From an uncultured Pelagibacteraceae bacterium (GTDB lineage Bacteria > Pseudomonadota > Alphaproteobacteria > Pelagibacterales > Pelagibacteraceae): a DNA stretch of 64,000 nucleotides. The notes below the pieces were generated by a model. The model ran no database searches. It worked only from the letters and a program-made list of their open reading frames with translations, and was not told where the DNA came from. The stretch spans positions 124,001-188,000 of the forward strand of contig CACHGV010000001.1 in the NCBI GenBank assembly GCA_902579465.1, written 5' to 3'. A program made the position numbers and the translations under genes. Shown here piece after piece: positions 7,886 to 15,675 of the stretch. Position 1 is the stretch's first letter. Every line of letters begins with the position of its first letter.

Positions 7886-9213
7886 TGATTTGATACAAGT
7901 CTTGGCTTTCTAGCTGCTCTGAAACCAATCTCGAAATCATTTTTTATATCATCAATGTCTTCAATACCTACTGATAATCTAATCATGTCGTGGGACAACC
8001 CGGCAAACTTCAAAGTTGCTTCATCCATTTGCGAATGGGTTCCAGATGCAGGATGAATAACCAAAGTCCTTGTATCGCCCACATTAGCCAAGTGTGATGC
8101 TAATTTTACGTTATTAATAAAAGCAACACCAGCATCTTTTCCACCTTTAATACCAAACGCAATCATTGAACCCCTTCCATTAGGCAGAAGTTTTTTTGCT
8201 AATTCGTGATCTGGATGATCTGGGACACTTGGATGTGATACCCAAGCAACACTTTCATGATTTGATAAATATTTAACCATTTCTTCAGCGTTAAAGCAAT
8301 GTTTTTTCATTCTTACTGATAAAGTTTCTATGCCTTGTAAAACATTCCATGCATTTTGAGGACTTAAACAAGGACCAAAATCTCTCATTCCTTCGGCTCT
8401 GGCTTTCATTGTAAAAGCTGTTGGGCCAAACTCCTCGGCAAATGATAGTCCATGATATCCTTCATAAGGTTTTGTCATTGTTGGAAATTTATCATTTTGC
8501 ATCCAATCGAATTTTCCACCTTCAACTAGTATTCCAGCCATTGAAGATCCATGTCCTGCCATCCATTTTGTTAGTGAATGAATTACTATATCAGCGCCAT
8601 GCTCAAACGGTTTACATAAATAAGGAGTTTGATAGGTTGCATCAACCATCAATGGAATTCCAGCATCATGCGCAATTTTTGCAATTTCTGGCATGTTCAT
8701 TATTTCGTTACCTGGATTTCCAACGAGTTCTCCAAAAATACCTTTTGTATTTTTTTGAATTGCTTTTTTAAATCCTTCAGTATCTCTTGGTTTAACAAAT
8801 GTACATTTAATTCCAAATTTAGGTAAGGTTAATCTAAATAGGTTTACAGTGCCTCCATATAGTTGAGATGATACAACTAAATGGTCACCTGCTTCACATA
8901 ATGTCATTACTGTCAAAAATATTGCACTCATTCCTGAAGATGTAGCTAATGCTGCCGTACCACCTTCAAGTGAAGCAACTCTCTCCTCTAATACACCAAC
9001 GGTCGGGTTTGAAATTCTACTATAAATATGTCCACCTCTTTCTAAATTAAAAAGAGCAGCTGCATGATCAACATCATCAAAAAGGTATGATGTAGTTTGA
9101 TAAATTGGCACTTGTCTTGAACCAGCATTTTTGTGTGGTTGATATCCGGCATGTAAACTAAGGGTATCAAATTTATACGTATTTGGTTTTAATTCTTTTT
9201 TTTTATCACTCAT
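7882..9213 (-). CDS. Second O-acetylhomoserine sulfhydrylase-like PLP enzyme
   Basis: A 443-residue paralog of the metY product two genes downstream. The PLP lysine is Lys216 in HSLTKWMAGHG, and YSRISNPT near 64 and HYGGTV-type QLYGGTVN are conserved. Asp191 follows PLMV where metY has IMDN. The segment GELVGNPGNEIM replaces the AETLPNP of the first copy, so substrate choice may differ. A Shine-Dalgarno GGAG lies 5 bases before ATG. It is the first gene of the minus-strand unit, facing rplM across 146 bp. It could be a true OAH sulfhydrylase, a cystathionine gamma-synthase-like enzyme or a methanethiol-using form; sequence alone does not decide. Confidence 0.85.
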   Translation of the reverse strand: MSDKKKELKPNTYKFDTLSLHAGYQPHKNAGSRQVPIYQTTSYLFDDVDHAAALFNLERGGHIYSRISNPTVGVLEERVASLEGGTAALATSSGMSAIFLTVMTLCEAGDHLVVSSQLYGGTVNLFRLTLPKFGIKCTFVKPRDTEGFKKAIQKNTKGIFGELVGNPGNEIMNMPEIAKIAHDAGIPLMVDATYQTPYLCKPFEHGADIVIHSLTKWMAGHGSSMAGILVEGGKFDWMQNDKFPTMTKPYEGYHGLSFAEEFGPTAFTMKARAEGMRDFGPCLSPQNAWNVLQGIETLSVRMKKHCFNAEEMVKYLSNHESVAWVSHPSVPDHPDHELAKKLLPNGRGSMIAFGIKGGKDAGVAFINNVKLASHLANVGDTRTLVIHPASGTHSQMDEATLKFAGLSHDMIRLSVGIEDIDDIKNDFEIGFRAARKPRLVSNQ

Positions 9214-9320
9214 TAGGCTCCTTTAATTTATAATTTTGTGAGTTCGTTTTTATAATGTTATTATTACTAATAAATGGTCATAATTCAATCAACCATTCAG
9301 TCCAACCAAAATATAATAAT

Positions 9321-9349
9321 TTGACAATATATGTAATTAAAAGTATTAA
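9321..9349 (+). promoter_or_regulatory. Predicted sigma-70 promoter of rplM-rpsI
   Basis: TTGACA (9321-9326), a 17-base spacer, then TATTAA (9344-9349). The -10 box ends 10 bases before the rplM ATG, so a start 7 bases downstream would leave a leader of only about 3-4 bases. No Shine-Dalgarno motif lies between. Confidence 0.7.
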
Positions 9350-9359
9350 TCCCGCATTC

Positions 9360-9818
9360 ATGACAAAGTTTGTTAAAAAAGATGAGATAAATAGCGAGTG
9401 GTTTGAAATCGATGCCACAGGAGCCGTTGTAGGTAGACTAGCAACAGTTGTATCAAAAATTATTAGAGGGAAGAACAAAACAACATATACTCCTCACATG
9501 GATCATGGAGATTTTGTTGTCATTAAAAACGTAGATCAAATAAAATTTACAGGTAACAAATTTCAAAATAAAAAATATTACAGACACACTGGATATCCAG
9601 GTGGTATTAAAGAAATAACACCTGAAAAATTGAGTGAAAAAAAACCTGGTGAAGTATTAAAGTTAGCTGTTAAAAGAATGTTGCCTTCTGGTGCGTTGGG
9701 TAAAAAACAATTAACGAAACTAAAAATTTATTCTGGAGAGGACCATCCCCATACTGCACAAAATCCAAAAATAATTGAAATACGTAAACTTAATCAAAAA
9801 AATATTGTAAGAAATTAA
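9360..9818 (+). CDS. rplM: 50S ribosomal protein L13
   Basis: An early-assembling large-subunit protein. The track ORF starts at 9255, but the extra 35 residues are unrelated to L13 and contain the promoter; ATG 9360 gives the expected start MTKFVKKDEINSEWFEIDA and 152 residues, close to other alphaproteobacterial L13 proteins. Conserved blocks include VGRLATVVSKIIRGKNK, GDFVVIKNVDQIKFTGNK, YYRHTGYPGGIKE and KRMLPSGALGKKQLTKLKIY. It is followed 1 base later by rpsI, the universal rplM-rpsI pair. The mRNA may be nearly leaderless (see the promoter entry). Confidence 0.96.
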   Translation: MTKFVKKDEINSEWFEIDATGAVVGRLATVVSKIIRGKNKTTYTPHMDHGDFVVIKNVDQIKFTGNKFQNKKYYRHTGYPGGIKEITPEKLSEKKPGEVLKLAVKRMLPSGALGKKQLTKLKIYSGEDHPHTAQNPKIIEIRKLNQKNIVRN

Positions 9819-9819
9819 T

Positions 9820-10251
9820 ATGGAAACTTCCCAAACATCTACACCAAAAATAAAATTAGACTTTAAAGATAGTAAATACGCAACTGGAAGAAGAAAAAAA
9901 TCTGTAGCTAAGGTCTGGTTAAAAAAAGGTACTGGAAAATTTTTTGTAAATGGTAAATCATTAAACGACTATTTTCCTAGAGCTAATCACGTAATGCAAA
10001 TTTTAAGACCTTTTGAAATAATAAACCAGTCAACAGATTACGATGTTAGATCTAAAGTTGTAGGTGGTGGACAAACTGGTCAAGCTGGTGCTTTAGTACA
10101 CGGTATTTCAAGAGCTTTACTAAAATTTGATGAAACTTTAAAATCAACCTTACGTAAAGAAAAACTCACAACAAGAGATTCAAGATCTGTTGAGAGAAAA
10201 AAACCTGGTAGAGCAAAAGCTAGAAAAAGCTACCAATTTTCTAAAAGATAA
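9820..10251 (+). CDS. rpsI: 30S ribosomal protein S9
   Basis: A 143-residue S9 with a short extra N-terminus (METSQTSTPKIKLDF) before the conserved YATGRRKKSVAKVWLKKG start, which is common in alphaproteobacteria. The family end is present: a basic tail finishing in KARKSYQFSKR, whose last Lys-Arg reaches the P-site tRNA. The VGGGQTGQAGALVHGISRALL block near 82-102 is diagnostic. It is co-transcribed with rplM. No hairpin terminator is visible in the 33 bases before argC. Confidence 0.97.
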   Translation: METSQTSTPKIKLDFKDSKYATGRRKKSVAKVWLKKGTGKFFVNGKSLNDYFPRANHVMQILRPFEIINQSTDYDVRSKVVGGGQTGQAGALVHGISRALLKFDETLKSTLRKEKLTTRDSRSVERKKPGRAKARKSYQFSKR

Positions 10252-10284
10252 TTTCTTTTTAAATTTCAACTGTTATATTAAATT

Positions 10285-11310
10285 ATGGGTAAGAAAAATG
10301 TTCTTATATGTGGTGCTACTGGATATATAGGTTTACAACTAACTAAACTCCTATGTACACATAAAAAAATAAGTATTAAATATTTGTGTGGAAATACTTC
10401 TGTTGGAAAAAAAATAGATACTTTTGAACAAGAATTAAAAAAATATAAATTACCAAAAATATCAAAATTTAAAAAAGAATATTTATCAAATGTAGATATA
10501 ATATTTACAGCATTACCAAATGGTGAGGCACAATCTATTTCAAAATTTTTAAATAAAAATAATTTATTAATAGATCTAGCGGCTGATTTTAGACTTAATA
10601 ATAAAAAAGATTATGAAAAATGGTATAAAATTAAACACAAAGCATTAAATGAAATCAAAAAAAGTATTTACTCTATACCTGAAATTAGTGGTAAATTAAT
10701 TAAAAAATTTCCAATAGTATCTTGTCCTGGATGCTACCCCACATCTGTATTAATTCCATTAATCCCATTAATAAAAAAAAACTTAATTAATAATCAAACA
10801 ATTATTATTGACTCGAAATCTGGTTATTCAGGAGCAGGTAGAGGAGTACATAAAAAATATAAAGATAAAAATTTATATGAGTCTTTGAGTGCTTATGGAT
10901 TAGCAAATCATAGACATAATTCTGAAATCCAACAAGAGCTTGATCTTAAAACTGGTAAAAAAAATAAATTTCATTTTACACCACATCTTACACCAATGTT
11001 TAGAGGAATTTTAAGTACTATTTATGTTGATTTAAAAAAGGGCATTAACATAAACGAAATAATTAATGTTCTAAATGTCCAATACAAGAAACATAAATTT
11101 ATAAAAATCTGTAAAATAAATACTTTCTTAAGTACTAATGATGTTATCAATACTAATAATTGCTTTATTTCTGTATGTAAAAGCAAATATAAAGATAAAA
11201 TAATAATATTGTCTGCAATTGATAATTTGATTAAAGGTGGTGGAGGTCAAGCTGTACAAAATATGAATAATTATTATGGCTTTAAACAGAGCGAAGGTCT
11301 AAATGTTTAA
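10285..11310 (+). CDS. argC: N-acetyl-gamma-glutamyl-phosphate reductase
   Basis: Third step of arginine synthesis: NADPH reduction of N-acetylglutamyl phosphate. The 341-residue type 1 form shows the nucleotide motif CGATGYIG (9-16), ALPNGEA near 76 and the catalytic Cys150 in SCPGCYPTS; a His in GLANHRHNSEI and the final GGGGQAVQNMN loop complete the active site. rpsI-argC adjacency is common in alphaproteobacteria. It overlaps the following small lipoprotein gene by 8 bases. No ribosome-binding site is apparent; a TATATT hexamer ends 5 bases before the ATG. Confidence 0.94.
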   Translation: MGKKNVLICGATGYIGLQLTKLLCTHKKISIKYLCGNTSVGKKIDTFEQELKKYKLPKISKFKKEYLSNVDIIFTALPNGEAQSISKFLNKNNLLIDLAADFRLNNKKDYEKWYKIKHKALNEIKKSIYSIPEISGKLIKKFPIVSCPGCYPTSVLIPLIPLIKKNLINNQTIIIDSKSGYSGAGRGVHKKYKDKNLYESLSAYGLANHRHNSEIQQELDLKTGKKNKFHFTPHLTPMFRGILSTIYVDLKKGININEIINVLNVQYKKHKFIKICKINTFLSTNDVINTNNCFISVCKSKYKDKIIILSAIDNLIKGGGGQAVQNMNNYYGFKQSEGLNV

Positions 11311-11509
11311 ATATATTTTTATAATTTTATTAATATTTTCATTATCACATTGTTCACTAAATCATCCTGTTTCTATGTGGAATATTGAGGACGACAGTGC
11401 TGACAAAGATATTTCGAAATTAAACTTTGAAAATGAAACATCTTTTGAAGAATTTAAAAAAAATGTTATTCAATATGGTAAGATTAGCGACTTTCCTAAA
11501 TTAGATTAA
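11303..11509 (+). CDS. Small predicted lipoprotein of unknown function
   Basis: A 68-residue protein. An N-terminal hydrophobic signal (FKYIFIILLIFSL) leads to a lipobox-like SLSHC with Cys17, so it is probably a lipidated periplasmic or outer-membrane protein. The remaining 50 residues are acidic and polar with no recognised domain (NHPVSMWNIEDDSADKDISK). It overlaps argC by 8 bases and ends 4 bases before hom, so it is likely real and co-expressed with them. I do not recognise a family and assign no function. Confidence 0.65.
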   Translation: MFKYIFIILLIFSLSHCSLNHPVSMWNIEDDSADKDISKLNFENETSFEEFKKNVIQYGKISDFPKLD

Positions 11510-11513
11510 TTTA

Positions 11514-12803
11514 ATGAATAAAAATATAAATATTGCTGTTATTGGACTTGGTCAAATTGGATCATATGTTCTAAATGAGTTAAATACAAAAAAGAAAGAT
11601 ATTGAAACTAAAACTGGAAAGAGAATTAAAGTTATAGCTATATCGGCTAAAAATAAAAATAAGAAAAGAAAATTTAAAATTAATAAGAAAATTTTTTATT
11701 CAAATCCTCTAGATATTTTGAAGATTAAAAACTTAGATATAGTAATCGAAGCTATAGGTTTATCTGATGGCATTTCAAAAAAAATTATTGAGACAGCTCT
11801 TAAAAATAAAATTCATGTTATAACTCCAAATAAAGCATTAATTTCAAAACATGGTGATAAACTGGGAGAATTAGCTGAAATAAATAAAGTTAATTTAGAA
11901 TTTGAGGCATCTGTTGCAGGTGGTATTCCTATAGTAAGAACAATCAAAGAAGGTTTGGCTACAAATAAAATCACAAAAGTTTATGGCATACTTAACGGTA
12001 CTTGTAACTACATTATGTCAGAAATGGAAAGAACTAAAGATAGTTTCAAAAATGTTCTGAAGATGGCACAGAAACTAGGTTATGCTGAACCTGGAAATCC
12101 AAAATTAGATCTTAACGGTTATGATGCGTTAGCTAAAATAAAAATTTTGACATCATTAGCTTTCAATAAGAAAATTTCAAAGTCTGAATGTTTAATGGAA
12201 GGTATTGAAAACATTGATTATGCAGATATTAAAATTGCTGATCAGTTAGATTTTAGAATAAAATTGTTAGGTATATCTGAGATTATAAATAATAGTATTT
12301 TTGAAAGAGTTCATCCATGTTTAGTTAAAAAAGATTCTTATATAGGAAATGTAGATGGTGTAATGAATGCTGTTATATTAAATGGTTCACCTATTGGAGA
12401 ATCTGTATTGCAAGGGGAGGGGGCTGGACCAGGACCAACATCCTCTGCTTTGATGTCTGATTTATTATCTATATTGAGAGGAAATATAAAATATCCTTTT
12501 GGTATATCTAAAAATAAAAGATTAAAACCTAAAATATTTAATAAAGACCAATCATCAAATTCTCTTTATTTAAGATTAGAAGTTAAGGATAAACCAGGTG
12601 TTTTATCTTCTTTAACAAAGATTCTGGCAAAATATAAAATTTCTATTCAAAGATTAATACAAATACCTGATCATAAAAATAAGACAGCTTCGATTGTTCT
12701 TATTACTCATAATGCAAATGAATTAGACGCTCAAAGATGTATTAAATCATTTAAATCAAATAAAAATATTATTAAAAATCCAGTTCTTATTCGATTATTT
12801 TAA
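11514..12803 (+). CDS. hom: Homoserine dehydrogenase
   Basis: Reduces aspartate semialdehyde to homoserine, the branch point to threonine and methionine, and so feeds the two OAH sulfhydrylases upstream in the window. The 429 residues hold an NAD(P)-binding motif (AVIGLGQIGSYV, 9-20), the catalytic domain with VTPNKALIS, ASVAGGIPIVRTIKEGL and GILNGTCNYIM near 160, and a C-terminal ACT domain (LRLEVKDKPGVLSSLTKIL) that usually gives threonine feedback inhibition. It is monofunctional, with no aspartate kinase fusion. Its TAA overlaps the next ATG (TAATG). Confidence 0.94.
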   Translation: MNKNINIAVIGLGQIGSYVLNELNTKKKDIETKTGKRIKVIAISAKNKNKKRKFKINKKIFYSNPLDILKIKNLDIVIEAIGLSDGISKKIIETALKNKIHVITPNKALISKHGDKLGELAEINKVNLEFEASVAGGIPIVRTIKEGLATNKITKVYGILNGTCNYIMSEMERTKDSFKNVLKMAQKLGYAEPGNPKLDLNGYDALAKIKILTSLAFNKKISKSECLMEGIENIDYADIKIADQLDFRIKLLGISEIINNSIFERVHPCLVKKDSYIGNVDGVMNAVILNGSPIGESVLQGEGAGPGPTSSALMSDLLSILRGNIKYPFGISKNKRLKPKIFNKDQSSNSLYLRLEVKDKPGVLSSLTKILAKYKISIQRLIQIPDHKNKTASIVLITHNANELDAQRCIKSFKSNKNIIKNPVLIRLF

Positions 12804-13702
12804 TGGAACTTTATATAAAATTATTTGAAGTTCTTTTCCCAGTTTTTTTTATAGTTGGTATCGGATATTTTTTAGGTAAAAAAAATCCAAATTTTGATAC
12901 ATCATTTATAACTACTTATTCTGCTAATTTTGGAACGCCATCTATAGTAATATTCTCTATTTCAGCAAGCGGTGTAACTTTTGCAATGTTTTCAGAGTAT
13001 TTTTTATATGCAGTAATTCTTTTATCCTCTTTTTTAATTGTTGGACTAATTTTTTTAATTTTGATGAAGAAAGATTATTTGAGAGAGCTACCAACATTTT
13101 TTTTACCTAATACGGGCAATATGGGTATTCCAATATGTTTGTTTGCATATGGTAAATTAGGTATGGGTATTGCGGCTGCTATATCTTCTTTGGTCGTTCT
13201 TCTTCATTTTACTCTTAATATTTTTTTGGCTAAACGAGAGTTTGATTTAAAGGTTATAATAAAAAGTCCATCATTTTATGCAATAATTGCTACCATTATT
13301 TTTCTATATTACGAAATACCTATGCCAATATTTGTATTGAATACTGTTATGCTTCTTGCTTATGGAATGATAGTAATGATTTTAATGTCTTTAGGTGTTT
13401 CATTGACACAAATGAAAGTTTTTTCCTTTAAGGATGCTGTAATTACATCTACAGGAAGAGTTATTTTGGGGCCAATAATTGGTTTTTTGCTAATATCTTT
13501 TTTTAACCTATCTGGATTTGCTGCTGGTGTTCTTTTAATTCAGTCATCTATGCCAAGTGCAATACTTTGTTATCTTGTTGCTTCAATGTATTCGCCTAAG
13601 GAAATTGTTGATAACATATCTAGTACAATAGTTGTTTCAACTTTAATGTCTCTTGTAACTGTACCATTAACTGTATTCTTTGCTTTAAAATACTTTAATT
13701 AA
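12803..13702 (+). CDS. AEC-family (auxin efflux carrier type) transporter
   Basis: An inner-membrane carrier of 299 residues with about ten hydrophobic segments in two halves. The AEC hallmarks are visible: FFIVGIGYFLGKKN at the start, FLPNTGNMGIPICLF near 101-115 (the conserved N-x-G-N-x-G-x-P motif) and a matching QSSMPSAILCYLVA in the second half. Family members export or import organic and amino acids; the substrate here cannot be read from sequence. It is coupled to hom by a 1-base overlap and is followed 16 bases later by a second carrier, so a role in amino-acid movement is possible (inference). Confidence 0.88.
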   Translation: MELYIKLFEVLFPVFFIVGIGYFLGKKNPNFDTSFITTYSANFGTPSIVIFSISASGVTFAMFSEYFLYAVILLSSFLIVGLIFLILMKKDYLRELPTFFLPNTGNMGIPICLFAYGKLGMGIAAAISSLVVLLHFTLNIFLAKREFDLKVIIKSPSFYAIIATIIFLYYEIPMPIFVLNTVMLLAYGMIVMILMSLGVSLTQMKVFSFKDAVITSTGRVILGPIIGFLLISFFNLSGFAAGVLLIQSSMPSAILCYLVASMYSPKEIVDNISSTIVVSTLMSLVTVPLTVFFALKYFN

Positions 13703-13718
13703 GAGATAAGGTTTTTAT

Positions 13719-14579
13719 ATGAAGGCTGTTATTCTCAATGCATCAGCTTGGATGATTGTTCCATTTATGGATGCTTTGGCAAAATATTTAAGTTCATCTA
13801 TGGATGTTTTGCAAATTACTTGGGCTAGATATTTCTTTACAGTTGTCTTTGCACTCTCAATAATGCTTTTTTTTGATAGAAAATCCATGGTTTGGAGTAA
13901 AAAACCTATGCTTCAATTGATAAGAGGATTGATTTTTGTATTTTCAACATATTTATTTTTTTTTGCAATATCAGAGATTTCTTTACCCAAAGCCCTAACT
14001 CTAGCATTTGTTGCCCCAATTTGTGTAACTGCAATGTCCCCTTTTTTTTTAAACGAGAAAGTAGGCTTAAGAAGGTGGACAGCAGTATCCATAGGTTTTA
14101 TTGGTACCTTAATTGTTATTAGACCTGGATTTATAGAGATTAATTTAGCTACATTAGCAGCCCTGGGTAATGGTCTTTGCTATGGTTTTTATTTAATTAT
14201 TACAAGAAAATTAAGTACCTCTGATAACTCTCTATTAACTTTATTATTTGCTGGCACAGTAGGGACTATTGTCATGTCTTTATTTATGCCCGGTGTTTGG
14301 ATACAGCCATCAAATAGTCAATGGATTATGATGGCTTTAATTGGCCTTATAGCAGCTATTGCCCATCTTTTTATCATTTTGTCTCTTAAATACGCTGATG
14401 CTTCTAAATTAGCTCCCCTTGGCTATACTGAAATTATTACTAATATTTTGCTCAGTTATTATATATTTAAAGAATTGCCAGATAATTTGACATATTTAGG
14501 TCTCTCTTTAATAGTCCTTTGTGGTATTTATATATCTAGAAGAGAATATTATTTATCAAGATTGTATTTAGGTAAGTAA
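13719..14579 (+). CDS. EamA/DMT-superfamily transporter
   Basis: A 286-residue inner-membrane protein with ten predicted helices arranged as two EamA repeats; the first ends near FLNEKVGLRRWTAVSIGFIGTLIVIRPG, the second near YTEIITNILLSYYIFKELPDNLTYLGLSLIVLCGIYI. The repeated 'E/K-x-P/G... G..LI..G' pattern is typical of drug/metabolite exporters. Substrate unknown. A purine-rich GAGATAAGG lies 7-15 bases before the ATG. The stop codon falls in the loop of a small hairpin (GTAAGT/ACTTAC, 14572-14586) that lacks a T-run. This is the last gene before the accessory region. Confidence 0.88.
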   Translation: MKAVILNASAWMIVPFMDALAKYLSSSMDVLQITWARYFFTVVFALSIMLFFDRKSMVWSKKPMLQLIRGLIFVFSTYLFFFAISEISLPKALTLAFVAPICVTAMSPFFLNEKVGLRRWTAVSIGFIGTLIVIRPGFIEINLATLAALGNGLCYGFYLIITRKLSTSDNSLLTLLFAGTVGTIVMSLFMPGVWIQPSNSQWIMMALIGLIAAIAHLFIILSLKYADASKLAPLGYTEIITNILLSYYIFKELPDNLTYLGLSLIVLCGIYISRREYYLSRLYLGK

Positions 14580-15102
14580 CACTTACTAATATATTAATGT
14601 AATACTTTATGTATATGCCATATATAATTGTAAATTAATGTTTTTTTTAAATAAATATTATTACAAAATATTCTCCATTTTTTTATCTTAATAATTAATA
14701 TCATAAAAAAGTTTTAGTTTAATGAATTGATTTATAATTATTTCTTAATTAAGCATGATCTGATGAGAATAGAGTGGGGAATTAATACCAGCTTACAAAT
14801 AAAATTAGAATTAATAAAACTAGGTGACAAATAACTTAAAAAACAAGCAAATACGCCATTATTTTGATAATTACTTTTTTCAAGGACATATTATTAAAGT
14901 TTGTTTAAAAAATTTAAATTAAATTTTTACGAGAAAAAGGCTGATTTTGAAATAGCTCTGCAATATTCGAATATACCGTTTAAAAGCCCATAATAGGGTC
15001 TATTTTAAGTGTTTGTAATTTTATAGTGCAACTTATAGGTGATATTAAAAAATAAATACCAAATATTGTATATTTGTAAAAAAACGTTGGTATTAAAAGT
15101 TT
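14580..15102. other. 523-bp gap without a supported gene
   Basis: A very A+T-rich stretch between the EamA-type carrier and ogt, by far the longest gene-free span in the window. I found no tRNA, no family-like peptide and no repeat array. The longest plausible ATG frame is a 23-codon ORF at 14764-14835 (MRIEWGINTS...), not recognisable. The 3' end carries an inverted repeat that probably terminates ogt. It may be decayed sequence at the edge of the accessory region. Confidence 0.6.
15055..15094 (-). terminator. Possible terminator of ogt
   Basis: AATACCAA (15055-15062) and TTGGTATT (15087-15094) are perfectly complementary 8-bp arms around a 24-base loop. Read on the minus strand the stem begins 8 bases after the ogt stop and is followed by TATTTTTTAA. 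The large loop makes it a weak candidate. Confidence 0.4.
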
Positions 15103-15378
15103 TTAGAGCAAAACACCCTCTAATTTTAGTAGTTTTCTCTTGGTATATATACCACCTTTACCCGAATAACCACCTAGAGAACCATCTGATCTTATTACCC
15201 GGTGACAAGGTATTTTGGGAGCATAAGGATTTTTTCCTATGGCATTTGCTACAGCTCTTACTGCTTTAGGCTTTTTAATTGCTTTTGCTACCTGATAATA
15301 GGTTTTCACATGGCCTTTAGGAATTGTTTTTAAATATTTCCAAACTTTTATTTGAAATTTTGTGCCTTTTAGAATCAT
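15103..15378 (-). CDS. ogt: Minimal Ogt/MGMT-type alkylated-DNA repair protein
   Basis: Resembles the C-terminal catalytic domain of O6-alkylguanine-DNA alkyltransferase. The acceptor motif PCHRV with Cys58 is intact, followed by GSLGGYSGKGG and KRKLLKLEGV, and preceded by the helix-turn-helix segment GHVKTYYQVAKAI...RAVANAIGKNP. At 91 residues it lacks the N-terminal domain of the usual 160-180-residue enzyme, so it is a domain-only version like the small Ogt and Atl proteins; since the Cys is kept it is Ogt-like rather than Atl-like. The track start at 15387 is a TTG; the ATG at 15378 is preferred. Flanked by intergenic DNA on both sides. Confidence 0.85.
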   Translation of the reverse strand: MILKGTKFQIKVWKYLKTIPKGHVKTYYQVAKAIKKPKAVRAVANAIGKNPYAPKIPCHRVIRSDGSLGGYSGKGGIYTKRKLLKLEGVLL

Positions 15379-15385
15379 AAATAGC

Positions 15386-15570
15386 AAAAAACCCTGTTTC
15401 CTTGTATCTTTTCAGATACAAAGAACAGTAGTTTTTGGCACGTCGTTGTATGCGCTACCGCCATGCCGTCCACCCTACAATTTTAGCGCTACTCTGCAGA
15501 GCTTTCTGCCCTCTGGGCTTGAACCTCTCGGTTTTTCCCCAGCTGGTCAGTTAAGAGTTGCCTCTTAATT
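15386..15570 (-). ncRNA. Candidate structured RNA of unknown class (about 185 nt)
   Basis: In a region that is otherwise very A+T-rich, 66 of the 120 bases at 15431-15550 are G or C (counted by eye), the level of the tRNA genes here and unlike any protein gene in the window. Read on the minus strand it has a 7-bp hairpin TTAAGAG-GCAA-CTCTTAA at its start, GCAGA-AAGC-TCTGC and GCCC-AGA-GGGC hairpins in the middle, two copies of GTAGCGC, and a long terminal hairpin ending in TTTTTT. The plus-strand ORF (68 aa) across it is not protein-like. I could not match it to tmRNA, RNase P RNA or SRP RNA; its size would suit 6S RNA, but conserved 6S boxes were not found. Strand is inferred from the terminator. 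Confidence 0.55.
15387..15436 (-). terminator. Strong hairpin at the 3' end of the candidate RNA
   Basis: Three nearly continuous stems, AAAAAC/GTTTTT, CTGTT/AACAG and TTGTATC/GATACAA, surround a 6-base loop. On the minus strand the hairpin closes with GGGTTTTTTG, the form of a Rho-independent terminator. The A-tract/T-tract symmetry means it could act in both directions and so shield ogt from its neighbours. Confidence 0.6.
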
Positions 15571-15675
15571 CACTTTAAACAATATCAGATAGAGTAGGTT
15601 GTATGTATCACTTTATCGTTGAATATACTGAGTTTTTAACAGGGATGAATAGTGGGGATAACTTAATCTAAAGCT

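Noticed and set aside
9214-9320. SAM riboswitch in the gap before the first metY paralog
   Set aside because: A 6-bp AATGGT/ACCATT hairpin is present near 9280, but it is far from the start and I could not identify the conserved riboswitch core or a pseudoknot with the ribosome-binding site.
9255-9359. Upstream extension of the rplM frame
   Set aside because: Contains the promoter, and L13 starts at ATG 9360.
14764-14835. 23-codon ORF (MRIEWGINTS...)
   Set aside because: Too short, no ribosome-binding site, no recognisable similarity.
15039-15269. 76-residue plus-strand ORF antisense to ogt
   Set aside because: Shadow of the ogt frame, which carries PCHRV and a complete domain.
15362-15568. 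68-residue plus-strand ORF over the GC-rich element
   Set aside because: No family-like pattern; its composition mirrors the structured RNA region, and the flanking hairpin terminator supports an RNA instead.
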